From JACCTU01 sp963798985 (GTDB taxonomy: Bacteria; Actinomycetota; Thermoleophilia; Gaiellales; Gaiellaceae): a stretch of 64,000 nucleotides of DNA. Below the pieces are notes generated by a model, which was not told the origin of the DNA, did no database searches, and saw only the letters and a program-made list of their open reading frames with translations. This document shows positions 28,601 through 37,288 of this stretch, piece after piece. A program made the translations under genes and the position numbers. How positions within the stretch are numbered: the stretch's first letter is position 1; the number at the start of each line of letters is the position of its first letter. The DNA lies in assembly GCA_963798985.1 (NCBI GenBank), contig CAWCVL010000009.1:389980-453979 (forward strand). The letters are read 5' to 3'.

Positions 28601-29338
28601 TCAGCGGCTGTGGCCCGTAAAGACTTTGGTCATGTAGGGGAACTCGAACGTCCCCGGCGGAGCAAGCGCGCGGATGCGCCCGAGCAGTGCGGCCCGCTCG
28701 TCCTCGGGCAGCCGCGCGATGAAGCTGACCGAGGCGGCGCGCGCTACGAGCCCGTCCGCGTCCATCAGCTGCACGTGTGGGAAGGTTCGCTCCTCGACGT
28801 CGGTGAAGAGCGGGGAGGCGAGCGGCTCACCTCCAGGGTGGCCACCTCCGTTTGGATAGGCGTCCCCCTTGTACGGCCTGATCGCCTCCGCGTACGCCTG
28901 GTGCACCGGGTGCGACTCGTCACGCACGTTCCAGATGAGCGCGACGCCGCCGCGCGGCCGGAGGACCCGCTTCAGCTCGGGCAGGGCGCGCTCGGGATCG
29001 AACCAGTGGAACGCCTGCGCCGCCGTGACGGCGTCGGCGGTCCCGTCGTCGAGCGGAATCGACTCCGCTGTCCCAGAGATGATCTCGGCGTCCACGACGC
29101 GCTCGAAGATCCTCCGCATCTCGGCGATCGGCTCGACGCCGGTCACGCGAAACCCACGCGCGACGAGCTGCCTCGCGAACTTGCCGGTGCCCGCGCCGAC
29201 GTCCACGATGTGCGCGCCCGGCTCGAGCTGGAGAGCGTCCACGATGTGGTCGAGCGCGTCGGCGGGATAATCGGGGCGCGCCCGTTCGTACACCTCGGCC
29301 GCGGCCTCGAAGCCGCGTGCCGTCGGGTGGATGCTCAG
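28601..29338 (-). CDS. Class I SAM methyltransferase (UbiE/Methyltransf_11 type), CTG start candidate
   Basis: A 245-residue intact protein. HIVDVGAGTGKFARQL is SAM motif I, VTGVEPIAEMRRIF motif II, and AVTAAQAFHWFDPERAL the QAFHWF motif of Methyltransf_11. The conserved N-terminus SIHPTARGFEAAAEVYERARP begins before any ATG, GTG or TTG in frame; the only candidate is CTG at 29338, overlapping the previous stop as CTGA, with AAGGTG four bases upstream as a Shine-Dalgarno. It probably methylates a glycan sugar or lipid. Confidence 0.8.
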   Translation of the reverse strand: MSIHPTARGFEAAAEVYERARPDYPADALDHIVDALQLEPGAHIVDVGAGTGKFARQLVARGFRVTGVEPIAEMRRIFERVVDAEIISGTAESIPLDDGTADAVTAAQAFHWFDPERALPELKRVLRPRGGVALIWNVRDESHPVHQAYAEAIRPYKGDAYPNGGGHPGGEPLASPLFTDVEERTFPHVQLMDADGLVARAASVSFIARLPEDERAALLGRIRALAPPGTFEFPYMTKVFTGHSR

Positions 29339-30840
29339 TAGGCACCTTTCCGCCCGAAGACCGCGGGGATCGTCTTCAGCAGGATCGTGACGTCGAGCCA
29401 GATCGACCAGTTCTCCAGGTAGTAGAAGTCGAGCCGAACCAGATCGTCGAACGTGAGCTCCGAGCGGCCGGAGATCTGCCAGAGGCCGGTGATCCCCGGG
29501 AGCACGAGGTAGCGCTTGCGGTGCCAGGGCTCGAGCAGGTGGTAGTCGCGGATCGGCAGCGGGCGAGGGCCGACAAGGCTCATCTCGCCGCGCAAGACAT
29601 TCAAGGCCTGAGGGACCTCGTCGAGGGAGAGCGCGCGCAGGAGCGCACCGACGCGCGTCACTCGTGGGTCGTCGCGGATCTTGAACAGCGGCCCCGACGC
29701 CTCGTTCTGCGTCTCGAGCGAATCCTGAAGGTGCTCCGCCCCCGCGCGCATCGTGCGGAACTTGATCATCCCGAACTCGCGTTCCCCGAGACCGATCCGC
29801 CGGTCGCGGTAGAGCACAGGCCCGCGCGAGTCGAGCTTGATCGCGACCGCAATGAGGAGCCAGATCGGCAGGCCGATGACGACGACGGCCGACGCGACCG
29901 CGAGGTCGAACAGCCGCTTGGTCGCCCAGTCGACGCCGGCGAACACGGGAGGGCGAAGCTCGAAGAGCGGCACCGCCTGGCCCGGCACGTACTCGGCGCG
30001 CTGCGTGAGGATCTCCGCCGTCGTCGGCGCGACGCGCACTTGCACGCCACGCTGGTGCGCCTGCTCCACGAGCTCCACGAGCTGCTCGTCGCTCACGTCG
30101 CCGCCGTTCACGATCAGCTCGTCGACCCGGCGGCCCTCGAGCACGGCGCCGAGGTCGTCGAGCGAGCCGAGCCTCGGGATCGGGATCCCGTCCTGCGCCG
30201 GCGAGATCGCACCGACGAACGAGTAGTCGATCCCGCCGCGCGTGTCGCCGAGCGTGCGTAGCAGGTGCTCGACGTTCTCTCCCCTGCCGACGAGGACTGC
30301 GCGTCGGCGCACTCCGAGCGTGTGCATGAGGTCGCGGGTCAGCCGTTCGTAGCTCGCCCGGAGGAGGCTGATGATCGCAGCGCAGGTGACGACCGCCGTC
30401 GGCGCGAGGCCGTACGTCCCGAACTGGTGGTCGACACCCCACGCGAAGACGACCGTGAGCGCGGCGACGAGCACGAGTGACGAGACGACTCGCCCGACGC
30501 CCGCGCGATGCTCGCGCTCGGCGTAGAGACCCGCCTGCCAGAAGACGAGGATCGTGATCAGCGTGAGGAACGGGAGCCACTGCTCCTCGGCCTCCCAGGG
30601 CACACCCCAGAGCGGCAGCTCGTGCTCGTAGAAGAGCCACCGGAGCACGAGCGCCAGGTAGAGCCCCAGCGCGAGGCCGCAGAGGTCGATCGTCAGGAGC
30701 GCCCCGATCGAGGCGAGGCGGCGCAGGAGCGTGCGGAGCGGAGGTCGGGCGAGGAACGAGGTTCGCGTCGCGCGGATATCCGACGAAACGCGGGTGCGGT
30801 CCTGCTCCGGCGGGGCCTCAGGGTCCGCCGCGGTGGTCAC
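29335..30840 (-). CDS. WbaP/PglC-type polyprenyl-phosphate hexose-1-phosphate transferase
   Basis: A 501-residue intact protein. The N-terminal half has four or five helices plus a CoA-binding-like Rossmann part (RRRAVLVGRGENVEHLLRTL); the C-terminal 200 residues are the bacterial sugar transferase domain: KRLFDLAVAS with its membrane helix, KFRTMRAGAEH, RALSLDEVPQALNVLRGEM, LVGPRPLPIRD and PGITGLWQISGRSEL. It starts a lipid-linked repeat unit by transferring glucose-, galactose- or similar-1-phosphate to polyprenyl phosphate. This is a second initiator besides the WecA-like protein at 156. TAGAAT lies 8 nt before the GTG. First gene of a five-gene operon. Confidence 0.9.
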   Translation of the reverse strand: MTTAADPEAPPEQDRTRVSSDIRATRTSFLARPPLRTLLRRLASIGALLTIDLCGLALGLYLALVLRWLFYEHELPLWGVPWEAEEQWLPFLTLITILVFWQAGLYAEREHRAGVGRVVSSLVLVAALTVVFAWGVDHQFGTYGLAPTAVVTCAAIISLLRASYERLTRDLMHTLGVRRRAVLVGRGENVEHLLRTLGDTRGGIDYSFVGAISPAQDGIPIPRLGSLDDLGAVLEGRRVDELIVNGGDVSDEQLVELVEQAHQRGVQVRVAPTTAEILTQRAEYVPGQAVPLFELRPPVFAGVDWATKRLFDLAVASAVVVIGLPIWLLIAVAIKLDSRGPVLYRDRRIGLGEREFGMIKFRTMRAGAEHLQDSLETQNEASGPLFKIRDDPRVTRVGALLRALSLDEVPQALNVLRGEMSLVGPRPLPIRDYHLLEPWHRKRYLVLPGITGLWQISGRSELTFDDLVRLDFYYLENWSIWLDVTILLKTIPAVFGRKGAY

Positions 30841-30848
30841 GAGGGCCG

Positions 30849-30854
30849 ATTCTA
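30849..30854 (-). promoter_or_regulatory. Candidate -10 element of the WbaP-like operon
   Basis: TAGAAT on the minus strand, close to the TATAAT consensus, ends 8 nt before the GTG at 30840. It lies 9 bases from the divergent TAGAGT at 30863, so the two promoters are back to back. Confidence 0.5.
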
Positions 30855-30862
30855 GCCCTGCG

Positions 30863-30868
30863 TAGAGT
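30863..30868 (+). promoter_or_regulatory. Candidate -10 element of the methyltransferase at 30877
   Basis: TAGAGT matches TANNNT and ends 8 nt before the GTG at 30877. GGAG in the gap could alternatively act as a close Shine-Dalgarno. Confidence 0.45.
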
Positions 30869-30876
30869 GGAGACCC

Positions 30877-31500
30877 GTGGAGCACCTCGAGCAGCGCTAC
30901 CGGGAGCACCATCGAGACGCCCGTTCGCCCGACTTCATCTGGGCCCGGCCGGAGCGGACGGCGCTCTTCAGTGAGTTCGTCGGCGGGCCGGGCCGCCGCG
31001 TGCTCGACCTCGGCTGCCGCTACGGAGCGCTCACGGAGTACTACGCGGCGGGAAACGACGTCACGGGCGTCGACATCGACCGCGAGGCGCTGGAGCACGC
31101 CCAGGCCCGGCTCGGGATCCAGGCGCTGTGGGCCGACCTCGACGACCCGCTCGCGTTCCTGGACGAGACCTTCGACGTGGTCGTGATCGGGGAGTTGCTG
31201 GAGCACATCCGCGAGCCGCAGCGGCTCGTCGACCAGGCCTACCGGGTGCTTCGTCCGGGCGGCACGCTCGTCGGCTCGACCCCGAACGGGTTCCGGTTCA
31301 AGAACCGGCTGAGCTTCCTCGCGGGGCGACCTCCGGAGCTCGACCCGACGCACCTCCACCTGTTCTCGCCCAACGACATCCGCGACCTCCTCGCCGCGTT
31401 CGTCGACCTGCAGCTGCGCTTCGTCGCCGGACGGTTCACGCGCTTGCACCCGCGCTGGTTCGCGAACGTGATCTTCTTCACCGCGACGAAGCCGGCCTGA
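30877..31500 (+). CDS. Class I SAM methyltransferase
   Basis: A 207-residue intact protein with RRVLDLGCRYGALTEYY (SAM motif I), DVTGVDIDREALEHAQ (acidic ribose-binding residue) and VIGELLEHIREPQRLVDQAYRVLRPGG (motifs IV-V), the usual order of Methyltransf_11/23 proteins. NGFRFKNRLSFLAGRPP and the following DPTHLHLFSPNDI resemble methyltransferases acting on glycan sugars. It is divergent from the WbaP-like initiator and its end overlaps the convergent deacetylase-like gene by 23 bases. Confidence 0.8.
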   Translation: MEHLEQRYREHHRDARSPDFIWARPERTALFSEFVGGPGRRVLDLGCRYGALTEYYAAGNDVTGVDIDREALEHAQARLGIQALWADLDDPLAFLDETFDVVVIGELLEHIREPQRLVDQAYRVLRPGGTLVGSTPNGFRFKNRLSFLAGRPPELDPTHLHLFSPNDIRDLLAAFVDLQLRFVAGRFTRLHPRWFANVIFFTATKPA

Positions 31501-32116
31501 CCTCGTCGAGATCGCGCACCGGACGCCGAAGCGCGAGGTGACGAAGACCGAACGCGAGCGCGAGTGCGCGCCTGCGCTCGAGCAGGTCGGTGTCGTGGAA
31601 GTACACGTGGACGAAGTCCGGCAGCCGCACAGCGCGCGCGAGCATCCCGATCGTGTGCGTCGCAGGTAGCAGCCCCGGCTCGGGACCATCGACGACCCGG
31701 CCGCCGCCGTACGAGAGCGGGAACGTCGTCGCGGTCAGATCGACGAGCCCCGCCTCCGCCACCGCCTCGCGAACGTCGGCGTCCGTGTACCAGCCGCCGC
31801 CCGCGAAGTAGCTCGGCGCGAGATCGTGCGAATGGAGCCACCCGAGCTCGCGACGGACGCGCGCCGCGGGGTCGCCGCCCGTGGGCCGCGCGTGCGCGGG
31901 CGAGGTCCAGTGGGTGTGCAGCCCGAACGGGACCTCGAGCGCCCGGGCGCGTTCGAGCCAGAGCTGCTCGTCCTCGCCGTGCTCGGGGTCCGGGGGCCGG
32001 ACGAGCGCCGCGACTCGGAACCCGCCCGGCGGGTCGTCGAGCAGACGCCGGAACCGCGCCCAGACGTCGTCGTCGAGCAGCCGCTCGACGTGGCAGGAGA
32101 CGACCGCGGCTCGCAC
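31478..32116 (-). CDS. Polysaccharide-deacetylase-like protein, family uncertain
   Basis: A 212-residue intact protein from GTG 32116. It has VSCHVERLLDDDVWARF, then FGLHTHWTSPAHARPTGG and GWYTDADVREAVAEAG; the ordered strands, the HTH in FGLHTH and the late VYFHDTDLL are reminiscent of NodB-fold deacetylases, but the usual TFDDG and HSxSH motifs are missing. It may be a divergent carbohydrate esterase or a binding protein with the same fold. The lack of a signal peptide suggests a cytoplasmic location. TAGCGT lies 8 nt upstream and overlaps the divergent -10. Confidence 0.45.
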   Translation of the reverse strand: MRAAVVSCHVERLLDDDVWARFRRLLDDPPGGFRVAALVRPPDPEHGEDEQLWLERARALEVPFGLHTHWTSPAHARPTGGDPAARVRRELGWLHSHDLAPSYFAGGGWYTDADVREAVAEAGLVDLTATTFPLSYGGGRVVDGPEPGLLPATHTIGMLARAVRLPDFVHVYFHDTDLLERRRALALAFGLRHLALRRPVRDLDEVRPASSR

Positions 32117-32123
32117 GGCTCCG

Positions 32124-32129
32124 TACGCT
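32124..32129 (+). promoter_or_regulatory. Candidate -10 element of the membrane glycosyltransferase at 32139
   Basis: TACGCT matches TANNNT and ends 9 nt before the ATG at 32139. It overlaps the minus-strand -10 at 32125-32130 by five bases, so one seven-base element may serve both genes. Confidence 0.4.
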
Positions 32130-32130
32130 A
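32125..32130 (-). promoter_or_regulatory. Candidate -10 element of the deacetylase-like gene
   Basis: TAGCGT on the minus strand ends 8 nt before the GTG at 32116. It overlaps the plus-strand TACGCT almost completely. Confidence 0.4.
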
Positions 32131-32138
32131 GTGCGCCG

Positions 32139-33389
32139 ATGGGTCGGCGCAGCGCATATCTGGTTCTCGCGGCCGCGGCCGCGCTGCCTCGGCTCGCAGC
32201 GCTTCTGGCCGAGCGGCGCGACATCACCGACGCGTTCGTGGACAAGGGCGACGACTTCGCGCTGACCTTCCTCGAGAGCGGGACGTACGGCTTCATCCCA
32301 GGGATCCCGTCCGCGTACACGCAGCCGCTCTACGGCTTCTTCCTGATCCCGCTCTACTGGGTGTTCGACAGGCACTGGCTCGTGATCGGGCTCGCGCAGA
32401 CGGCGGTGGCGGTCGCGACGGCGTGGCTCGTCTACGAGATCGGCCGGCGCGTCGTCGACCGGAAGGTGGGCCTCGTCGCGGCGCTGTTGACGACGCTGCA
32501 CCCCTACCTCGTCTGGCACGACGTGCACATGAACCGCGAAATCCTCGACCACTTCCTCGCGGCGGCGGCCGTCCTGCTCACGCTCGTCGTGGTGCAACGC
32601 GGCGGCTTGTTGTGGGCCGCGCTCCTGGGCGGCGTGCTGGGGCTGATGATCCTCGGCAACGTGCGGACGCTGTTCTTGCCGCTCGTGTTCGGCGCGTACG
32701 TGCTCTGGCGGCGGCGCAGCTGGACGTGGGAGCCCGCGGTCGCGCTCGGCGTCGCTGCGCTCGTGCTCGCGCCGTGGGTGATCCGGAACGAGGTCAGCGT
32801 CGGCTGCGTAGCGATCACGACCGACGCGCGCGCTCTCTGGAAGGCGAACAACGAGCAGACGCTCGAGACGCTGCAGCGCGGTGGCTGGATCGACGACGTC
32901 GAGAACATCCCGGGCGCGCCGATCACGCCGCAGGACGCGGGCGAGCTCTACAAGGAGACCGGGCGCATCGTCCGCACTGACGAGTGCGCGCAGATGCGCT
33001 TCTACCGCGAGCGCGCGCTCGACTTCATGGTCGACCATCCAGGCGAGAAGGCGAAGCTCGCGGCGTACGGGGCGAAGCTCCTCTGGCAGCCGAAGGTCCC
33101 GAAGACCGAAGGCCGGCCTGGCAAGGGCACGTTCCTCGACGTCGCGCGCGACTGGGCGGAGCCGCTCTTCATCGTCCCCGTCTTCCTGCTCGCGCTCTAC
33201 GGCCTTACGCTCGTGCCGGGACACTTCGCGGGGCTCGCCGTGGCGCTCCTCGCCTACCAGACGGTGATGGCGATGCTCTTCATGGGCCAGACGCGCTACC
33301 GCGTCCCGTGGGACTTCCTGATCATGATCCTCGCCGCCGCCGCGGCGGTTCAGCTCGCGGGCCGGCTGCCGTTCAGGAACTCGCGGTAG
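32139..33389 (+). CDS. GT39/ArnT-like polytopic membrane glycosyltransferase
   Basis: A 416-residue intact protein from ATG 32139. The first loop has KGDDFALTFLESGTYGF, with an acidic pair as in the ArnT/PMT fold, then PSAYTQPLYGFFLIPLYW. About nine helices follow; VWHDVHMNREILDHFLAAA and LGNVRTLFLPLVFG are loop landmarks, and a soluble stretch (residues about 230-330) lies between helices, ending with FMGQTRYRVPWDFLIMI. The latter resembles the conserved RYR.P motif of GT39 proteins. Probably transfers a sugar from a polyprenyl-phosphate donor on the outer face. The end overlaps the convergent GT4 gene by 40 bases. Confidence 0.75.
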   Translation: MGRRSAYLVLAAAAALPRLAALLAERRDITDAFVDKGDDFALTFLESGTYGFIPGIPSAYTQPLYGFFLIPLYWVFDRHWLVIGLAQTAVAVATAWLVYEIGRRVVDRKVGLVAALLTTLHPYLVWHDVHMNREILDHFLAAAAVLLTLVVVQRGGLLWAALLGGVLGLMILGNVRTLFLPLVFGAYVLWRRRSWTWEPAVALGVAALVLAPWVIRNEVSVGCVAITTDARALWKANNEQTLETLQRGGWIDDVENIPGAPITPQDAGELYKETGRIVRTDECAQMRFYRERALDFMVDHPGEKAKLAAYGAKLLWQPKVPKTEGRPGKGTFLDVARDWAEPLFIVPVFLLALYGLTLVPGHFAGLAVALLAYQTVMAMLFMGQTRYRVPWDFLIMILAAAAAVQLAGRLPFRNSR

Positions 33390-34453
33390 AGCAGCTCGGT
33401 CCGCTCGATGTTCCGATGCTCGGCGAAATGCTCGAGCGCGCGGGCGCGTCCCGCCTCGCCCATCGAGCGGCGTCGAGCAGGGTCGCTCGCCAGGGCCACG
33501 AGCGCGGCGGCGAGCGGCCCAGCCTCCGCTGTCGGGACGAGCAGGCCCGTCTCGCCCTCGACCACGAGCTCGCCGAGGCCACCGATCTCGGCGGCGAGCA
33601 CCGGGCGCGCCCGCTCCATCGCCTCGAGCGCGACCATCCCGAACCCCTCGCCGAGCGAGGGCACGACGACGATCGCAGCCTCGTCGATCGCAGCGGCGAT
33701 CGGCGAAACGAAGCCGAGAAAACGCACCGCGTCCTCGACGCCGAGCTCCATTGCGAGCGCCTTGAGCGCCGGCTCGAGCGGACCGCGGCCCGCGAGGTCC
33801 AGCGTCAGCTCGGGGACCTGCTTGCGAGCCTCGGCGAACGCGCGGAGCAGGACGACATGCCCTTTGATCGGGATCAGCCGGCCGATGCAGAGCACGCGCG
33901 GCTCGTCCGGCGCCGGCGTCGGCTCGCGTCCGGGGACGATCCCGTAGTGCACGATCGAGAACTCGGTCTCGTCGAAGCCCTCGACCTCCGAGAGGTAGCG
34001 CGCGAGACCGCGCGAGATCGCGATGTGGAGGTGCGCAAGGCCGGCGACCGTGCGGTCGGCGAGCGCGAACCCCGGGTTCTCGCGGAACTCGTTGAAGCCG
34101 TGCTTCGTGCTCACCCGGAGCGGCACCGCCGCCACCGCGCCGGCGACCTGACCGTAGACGTCCGCATGCACGAGGTGCGTGTGCAGGATCAACGGTCGCG
34201 AGCGGGCGAGGTAGGCGGCGACGCGCGTGAAGGCAAGCGGGTCGACGTCGGCGCGCAGGCGGATCATGTCGACCGGCACGCCGCGCTCGCGCAGCTCGTC
34301 CGCGAACTCGAACGCGCCGGGCTCGTTCTCGTGCAGCTGCAGGAGGCGCACGTCCCAGTCGCGCTCACGAAGCCGCGGCAAGAGCGAGAGGAGGTGCGTT
34401 TCCGCGCCGGAGATGCCGGCGATCTTCGCGAGGTGCAGGACCGTCGACCTCAT
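33350..34453 (-). CDS. GT4 family glycosyltransferase
   Basis: A 367-residue intact GT-B protein from ATG 34453, which overlaps the previous stop as ATGA. HLAKIAGISGAETHLLSLL is the acceptor-side loop; LHTHLVHADVYGQVAG and RVSTKHGFNEFRENPGF follow. The donor half has CIGRLIPIKGHVVLLRAF and PSLGEGFGMVALEAMERARP, the EX7E motif. This is the last gene of a nine-gene minus-strand operon. Donor sugar unknown. Confidence 0.85.
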   Translation of the reverse strand: MRSTVLHLAKIAGISGAETHLLSLLPRLRERDWDVRLLQLHENEPGAFEFADELRERGVPVDMIRLRADVDPLAFTRVAAYLARSRPLILHTHLVHADVYGQVAGAVAAVPLRVSTKHGFNEFRENPGFALADRTVAGLAHLHIAISRGLARYLSEVEGFDETEFSIVHYGIVPGREPTPAPDEPRVLCIGRLIPIKGHVVLLRAFAEARKQVPELTLDLAGRGPLEPALKALAMELGVEDAVRFLGFVSPIAAAIDEAAIVVVPSLGEGFGMVALEAMERARPVLAAEIGGLGELVVEGETGLLVPTAEAGPLAAALVALASDPARRRSMGEAGRARALEHFAEHRNIERTELLYREFLNGSRPAS

Positions 34454-35486
34454 CGCGTCAGCTCCAGGATGCCCTTCGCCCACGATTCGACGGAGTGCTC
34501 GCGCGCAACGGTGGCGTGCAGCGTGCGGCCGAGCTGCCGCGCGATCTTCTTGGGAGAGCTCGGCGAAGGCCGCGATCCGCGCAGCGAGCTCGGCGGGGTC
34601 GTCCCGCGGGAACCGCAGCTCGTCGGGAAGCAGCGTGTCGAAGACGGGATTCGACGCGAGAACCGGAACGCAGCTCGCGGCCGCTTCGTAGACGACCTTG
34701 TCGGGCGCACCGGAGCGCATGTTGTTCACGAGCAGGTCGTTCGCCGCGAGGAGCTGCGGGTACCTGCGAGCGGTCGACCGGCCCGCCCAGCTCCGCCCGG
34801 TCTCCGAGCCGGAGCTCGTCCCGAAGCGCCAAGAGCTGGCGGCGGTGCCCTCGCTCCAGCTCCGACAGGGTCGGGCCGTGCACGGTCAGCCGGACGTCGA
34901 GCCCGCGGTCGAGCGAGCGACGGATCGCGCGGAGCACGGTGTCGAGCCCCTTCGCCGGGGAGTAGCGCCCGAGCGCGAGCAGACGGAGCTCTTCCCCTGG
35001 CGGACGGTCGTGGCACGGGAACTCGGCGAGGTCGATCCCGTGGCCGATCGCGTGCACCTTGGAAGAGTCGAGCGGGAAGGAGCGGCGGTCGACGCTCGCG
35101 ACCGCCGAGGAGACCGCCGCGGCGGCACGGAGTGTCGGGCCGGCGCGCCAGTGCGTGAACCAGAGGACGAGCGGAATGCCGAGCGGCCGCACGAGCGGCG
35201 CGCCGAGCACGGCGTAGATCGGGCACATGTGCGCGACGACGCCGACCGGCCTCGGGCTGAGCTCACGCACGAGCGCAGCCTCGAAGCGCAGGCCGCGCCC
35301 GACCTTGTGTCGGTCGCGGAACAACCGCACCCGCGCGTTCGGCGGCAGCGCACCGTCTGCGGCGCCGTCGGCGAGAACGACCAGCTCGTCGACCTGCTCA
35401 GCGAGCGCGCGAAGCATCGGGACGGTCGCGGCGAGCGCGTGGTGGGCCGGATCGACCTGCTGCGTGATGAAGACGAGCTTCCGCAT
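34450..35486 (-). CDS. GT4 family glycosyltransferase (frameshifted near its end)
   Basis: ATG 35486 overlaps the GNAT stop. FITQQVDPAHHALAATVPML and VVAHMCPIYAVLGAPL are acceptor-side features, LLALGRYSPAKGLDTVLRAI the donor-side strand. Near 34760 the frame changes to NNMRSGAPDKVVYEAAASC, the Glu motif region, and near 34550 again to the end SWAKGILELTR at 34450. Both breaks look like single-base indels. The restored protein of about 345 residues is normal for GT4. Confidence 0.75.
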
Positions 35487-36394
35487 CAGAAGTAGTCCGT
35501 GTCGCCAAGCGTGAAGTGCCACGCTTTCGGCCCCAGCGGAAGCGCGCCGTGGTCCAGCGCGTGCCCGATCAGGCGAATCGTCTCGGGCGTCGGGACGAAC
35601 CCGGCCGACACGTACGCACCGGAGTGCGCTGCGGGCAGCAGCGCGAGCAACGCGCGCGCACCACGCGCCGCGCGCACGCAGCGCCGGAGCAGCCGTCGCG
35701 TCTCGCGAAACGTCGGGGCGACGAGGTCGGCCACGTACGCGGTGTCGACGCCGCGGAACCGCTTGCGTCCCACGACCGCATACCCATTCGGCGACGCGAG
35801 CAGCGTGTACGCGCGCGGCGAGTCCGCGTAGCGCCAGTTGAGGTATGCCGCGTCGCGGACGAAGTGGCTCGGCAGCCGGGTTCGCATCGCCCGGTACGCC
35901 TCCTCCTGCTCGGGGCCGAAGCGCTCGAGCCGCTCGCCGTCGTCGCGGTCGCGGCCCGGCAGGAGCGGGCGCGCCCAGATCCGCAGCCGGGCAACGTCGA
36001 GCCAGCCGAGCTTCGCGATGTAGATCGGGCCGGCGAGCTTGTTCGTGAACCCGAGCTCGAGCGCAGCCCCGGTTTCGCGCGCCGCGCGCTCGACCTCGCC
36101 GTTCAGCCGCTGGAAGATGCCGCGACCCTGGAACTCGGGATCGGTGACTGCCCAGAGCGGCAGCGTGGCAATCGCCTCCCGACCGCCGACGACCGCGCGG
36201 TAGTGGCTCGCGCCGAGCACGCCGACCACGCGATTCTCCTCTTCCGCCAGCGCGATCGTGCGCGGCCCGACTGGATTTTCGTCGAACCACCAGTCGAACT
36301 CGGCCGGGTCGAGCTCGTACCCGCGCACGCGGTCGAGCAGCGCGAACACCTCCGCGCGTCGCGACGGCTCGTACGCCAGCGTCCGGCCGCTCAC
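35486..36394 (-). CDS. GNAT-family N-acetyltransferase
   Basis: A 302-residue intact protein. GTG at 36394 is chosen because it overlaps the deacetylase stop as GTGA; an open frame continues upstream but is out of place. VVGVLGASHYRAVVGGREA and WAVTDPEFQGRGIFQRLNGE hold the acetyl-CoA-binding Q-G-R-G-I-F motif; the second half repeats a GNAT-like fold (LLPAAHSGAYVSAGF). Such proteins in glycan loci acetylate amino sugars or act as sugar N-acyltransferases. It sits directly after a polysaccharide deacetylase, so the two may balance acetyl content. Confidence 0.75.
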   Translation of the reverse strand: MSGRTLAYEPSRRAEVFALLDRVRGYELDPAEFDWWFDENPVGPRTIALAEEENRVVGVLGASHYRAVVGGREAIATLPLWAVTDPEFQGRGIFQRLNGEVERAARETGAALELGFTNKLAGPIYIAKLGWLDVARLRIWARPLLPGRDRDDGERLERFGPEQEEAYRAMRTRLPSHFVRDAAYLNWRYADSPRAYTLLASPNGYAVVGRKRFRGVDTAYVADLVAPTFRETRRLLRRCVRAARGARALLALLPAAHSGAYVSAGFVPTPETIRLIGHALDHGALPLGPKAWHFTLGDTDYF

Positions 36395-37284
36395 TTCGAG
36401 GACGTGCCGAGCGCCGCGTTCAGGATGCGCCGCGCGTGCGTGCCGGCGACGGTGTCCTTGATCCCGATCAGGTCGCACGCGCCCGCGAGCACGAGCTCGA
36501 AGGTGCGCGGTGGGTACGGCTCGATGTTGTAGCGATGAAGGCGCAGCGGATCGGTGTGCGGGCCGTTCGTCCCCGACACCGACGTGAACGCGAGCTCGTA
36601 GCCCGCCTGGCGGACGAGGCTCAGGTGCACCGCCTTGTAGTGCGCCTCGGAGCCCTTGACGTATGCGAACGAGCGCACCTCGCGCCCGAGCCGCTCCTCC
36701 AGCCGCAGTTTCGAGAGGACGATCTCGCGCGCCGCCTCGTCGACGGCGAGGTCGGCGAGCGGACGGTGGCTGATCCCGTGCGACTCGACCCGCACACCCG
36801 CGGCCTCGAGCTCGCGCAGCTCCCCCCAGTCGACGGTGGAGTTCAGCAGGCCTCCCGCCGCCAGCCGCTCCTCGTGCGGCAGCGGCCTCCGGCCGTCGAG
36901 GTAGCCGATCGGCACGAAGATCACCGCCGGGTAGCCGTGCTTCTGCAGCACGGGCGCAGCGTGGTCGAGGTTGTCGCGGTAGCCGTCGTCGAACGTGATC
37001 AGCACGGGGCGCGCGGGCAGCGCGACGCCGTCGCGGTAGTGGGCGAGCACGTCGTCGAGCGAGACGACCGTGTAGCCGAGCTCACGCAGCTGCGTGAGCT
37101 GGTCGTCGAACGCGGAGACGGGGACGCTGAGCGGGTTCTCGGGCAGGTCGTTGACCTTGTGGTACATCAGCACGCGCAGGCGAGCGTCGGCGGCGCCGTT
37201 CCGCGGCGACAGTGTGGAGGTCGTCTCTCCGATCGTCCGGTAGACCCCGTTCTTCAGGAGCTGCTTTGCCCGCTCTGCGCGCAC
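36391..37284 (-). CDS. Polysaccharide deacetylase (NodB/CE4)
   Basis: A 297-residue intact protein with the CE4 motifs: VLITFDDGYRDNL gives Asp99-Asp100, and VESHGISHRPLADL gives the metal ligands His169 and His173. RVLMYHKVND is the usual strand before them. There is no clear signal peptide, so it may act on a cytoplasmic lipid-linked intermediate, although an unprocessed N-terminus is possible. It removes N- or O-acetyl groups from sugars. Gaps to both neighbours are zero to five bases. Confidence 0.85.
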   Translation of the reverse strand: MRAERAKQLLKNGVYRTIGETTSTLSPRNGAADARLRVLMYHKVNDLPENPLSVPVSAFDDQLTQLRELGYTVVSLDDVLAHYRDGVALPARPVLITFDDGYRDNLDHAAPVLQKHGYPAVIFVPIGYLDGRRPLPHEERLAAGGLLNSTVDWGELRELEAAGVRVESHGISHRPLADLAVDEAAREIVLSKLRLEERLGREVRSFAYVKGSEAHYKAVHLSLVRQAGYELAFTSVSGTNGPHTDPLRLHRYNIEPYPPRTFELVLAGACDLIGIKDTVAGTHARRILNAALGTSSK

Positions 37285-37288
37285 GGGA

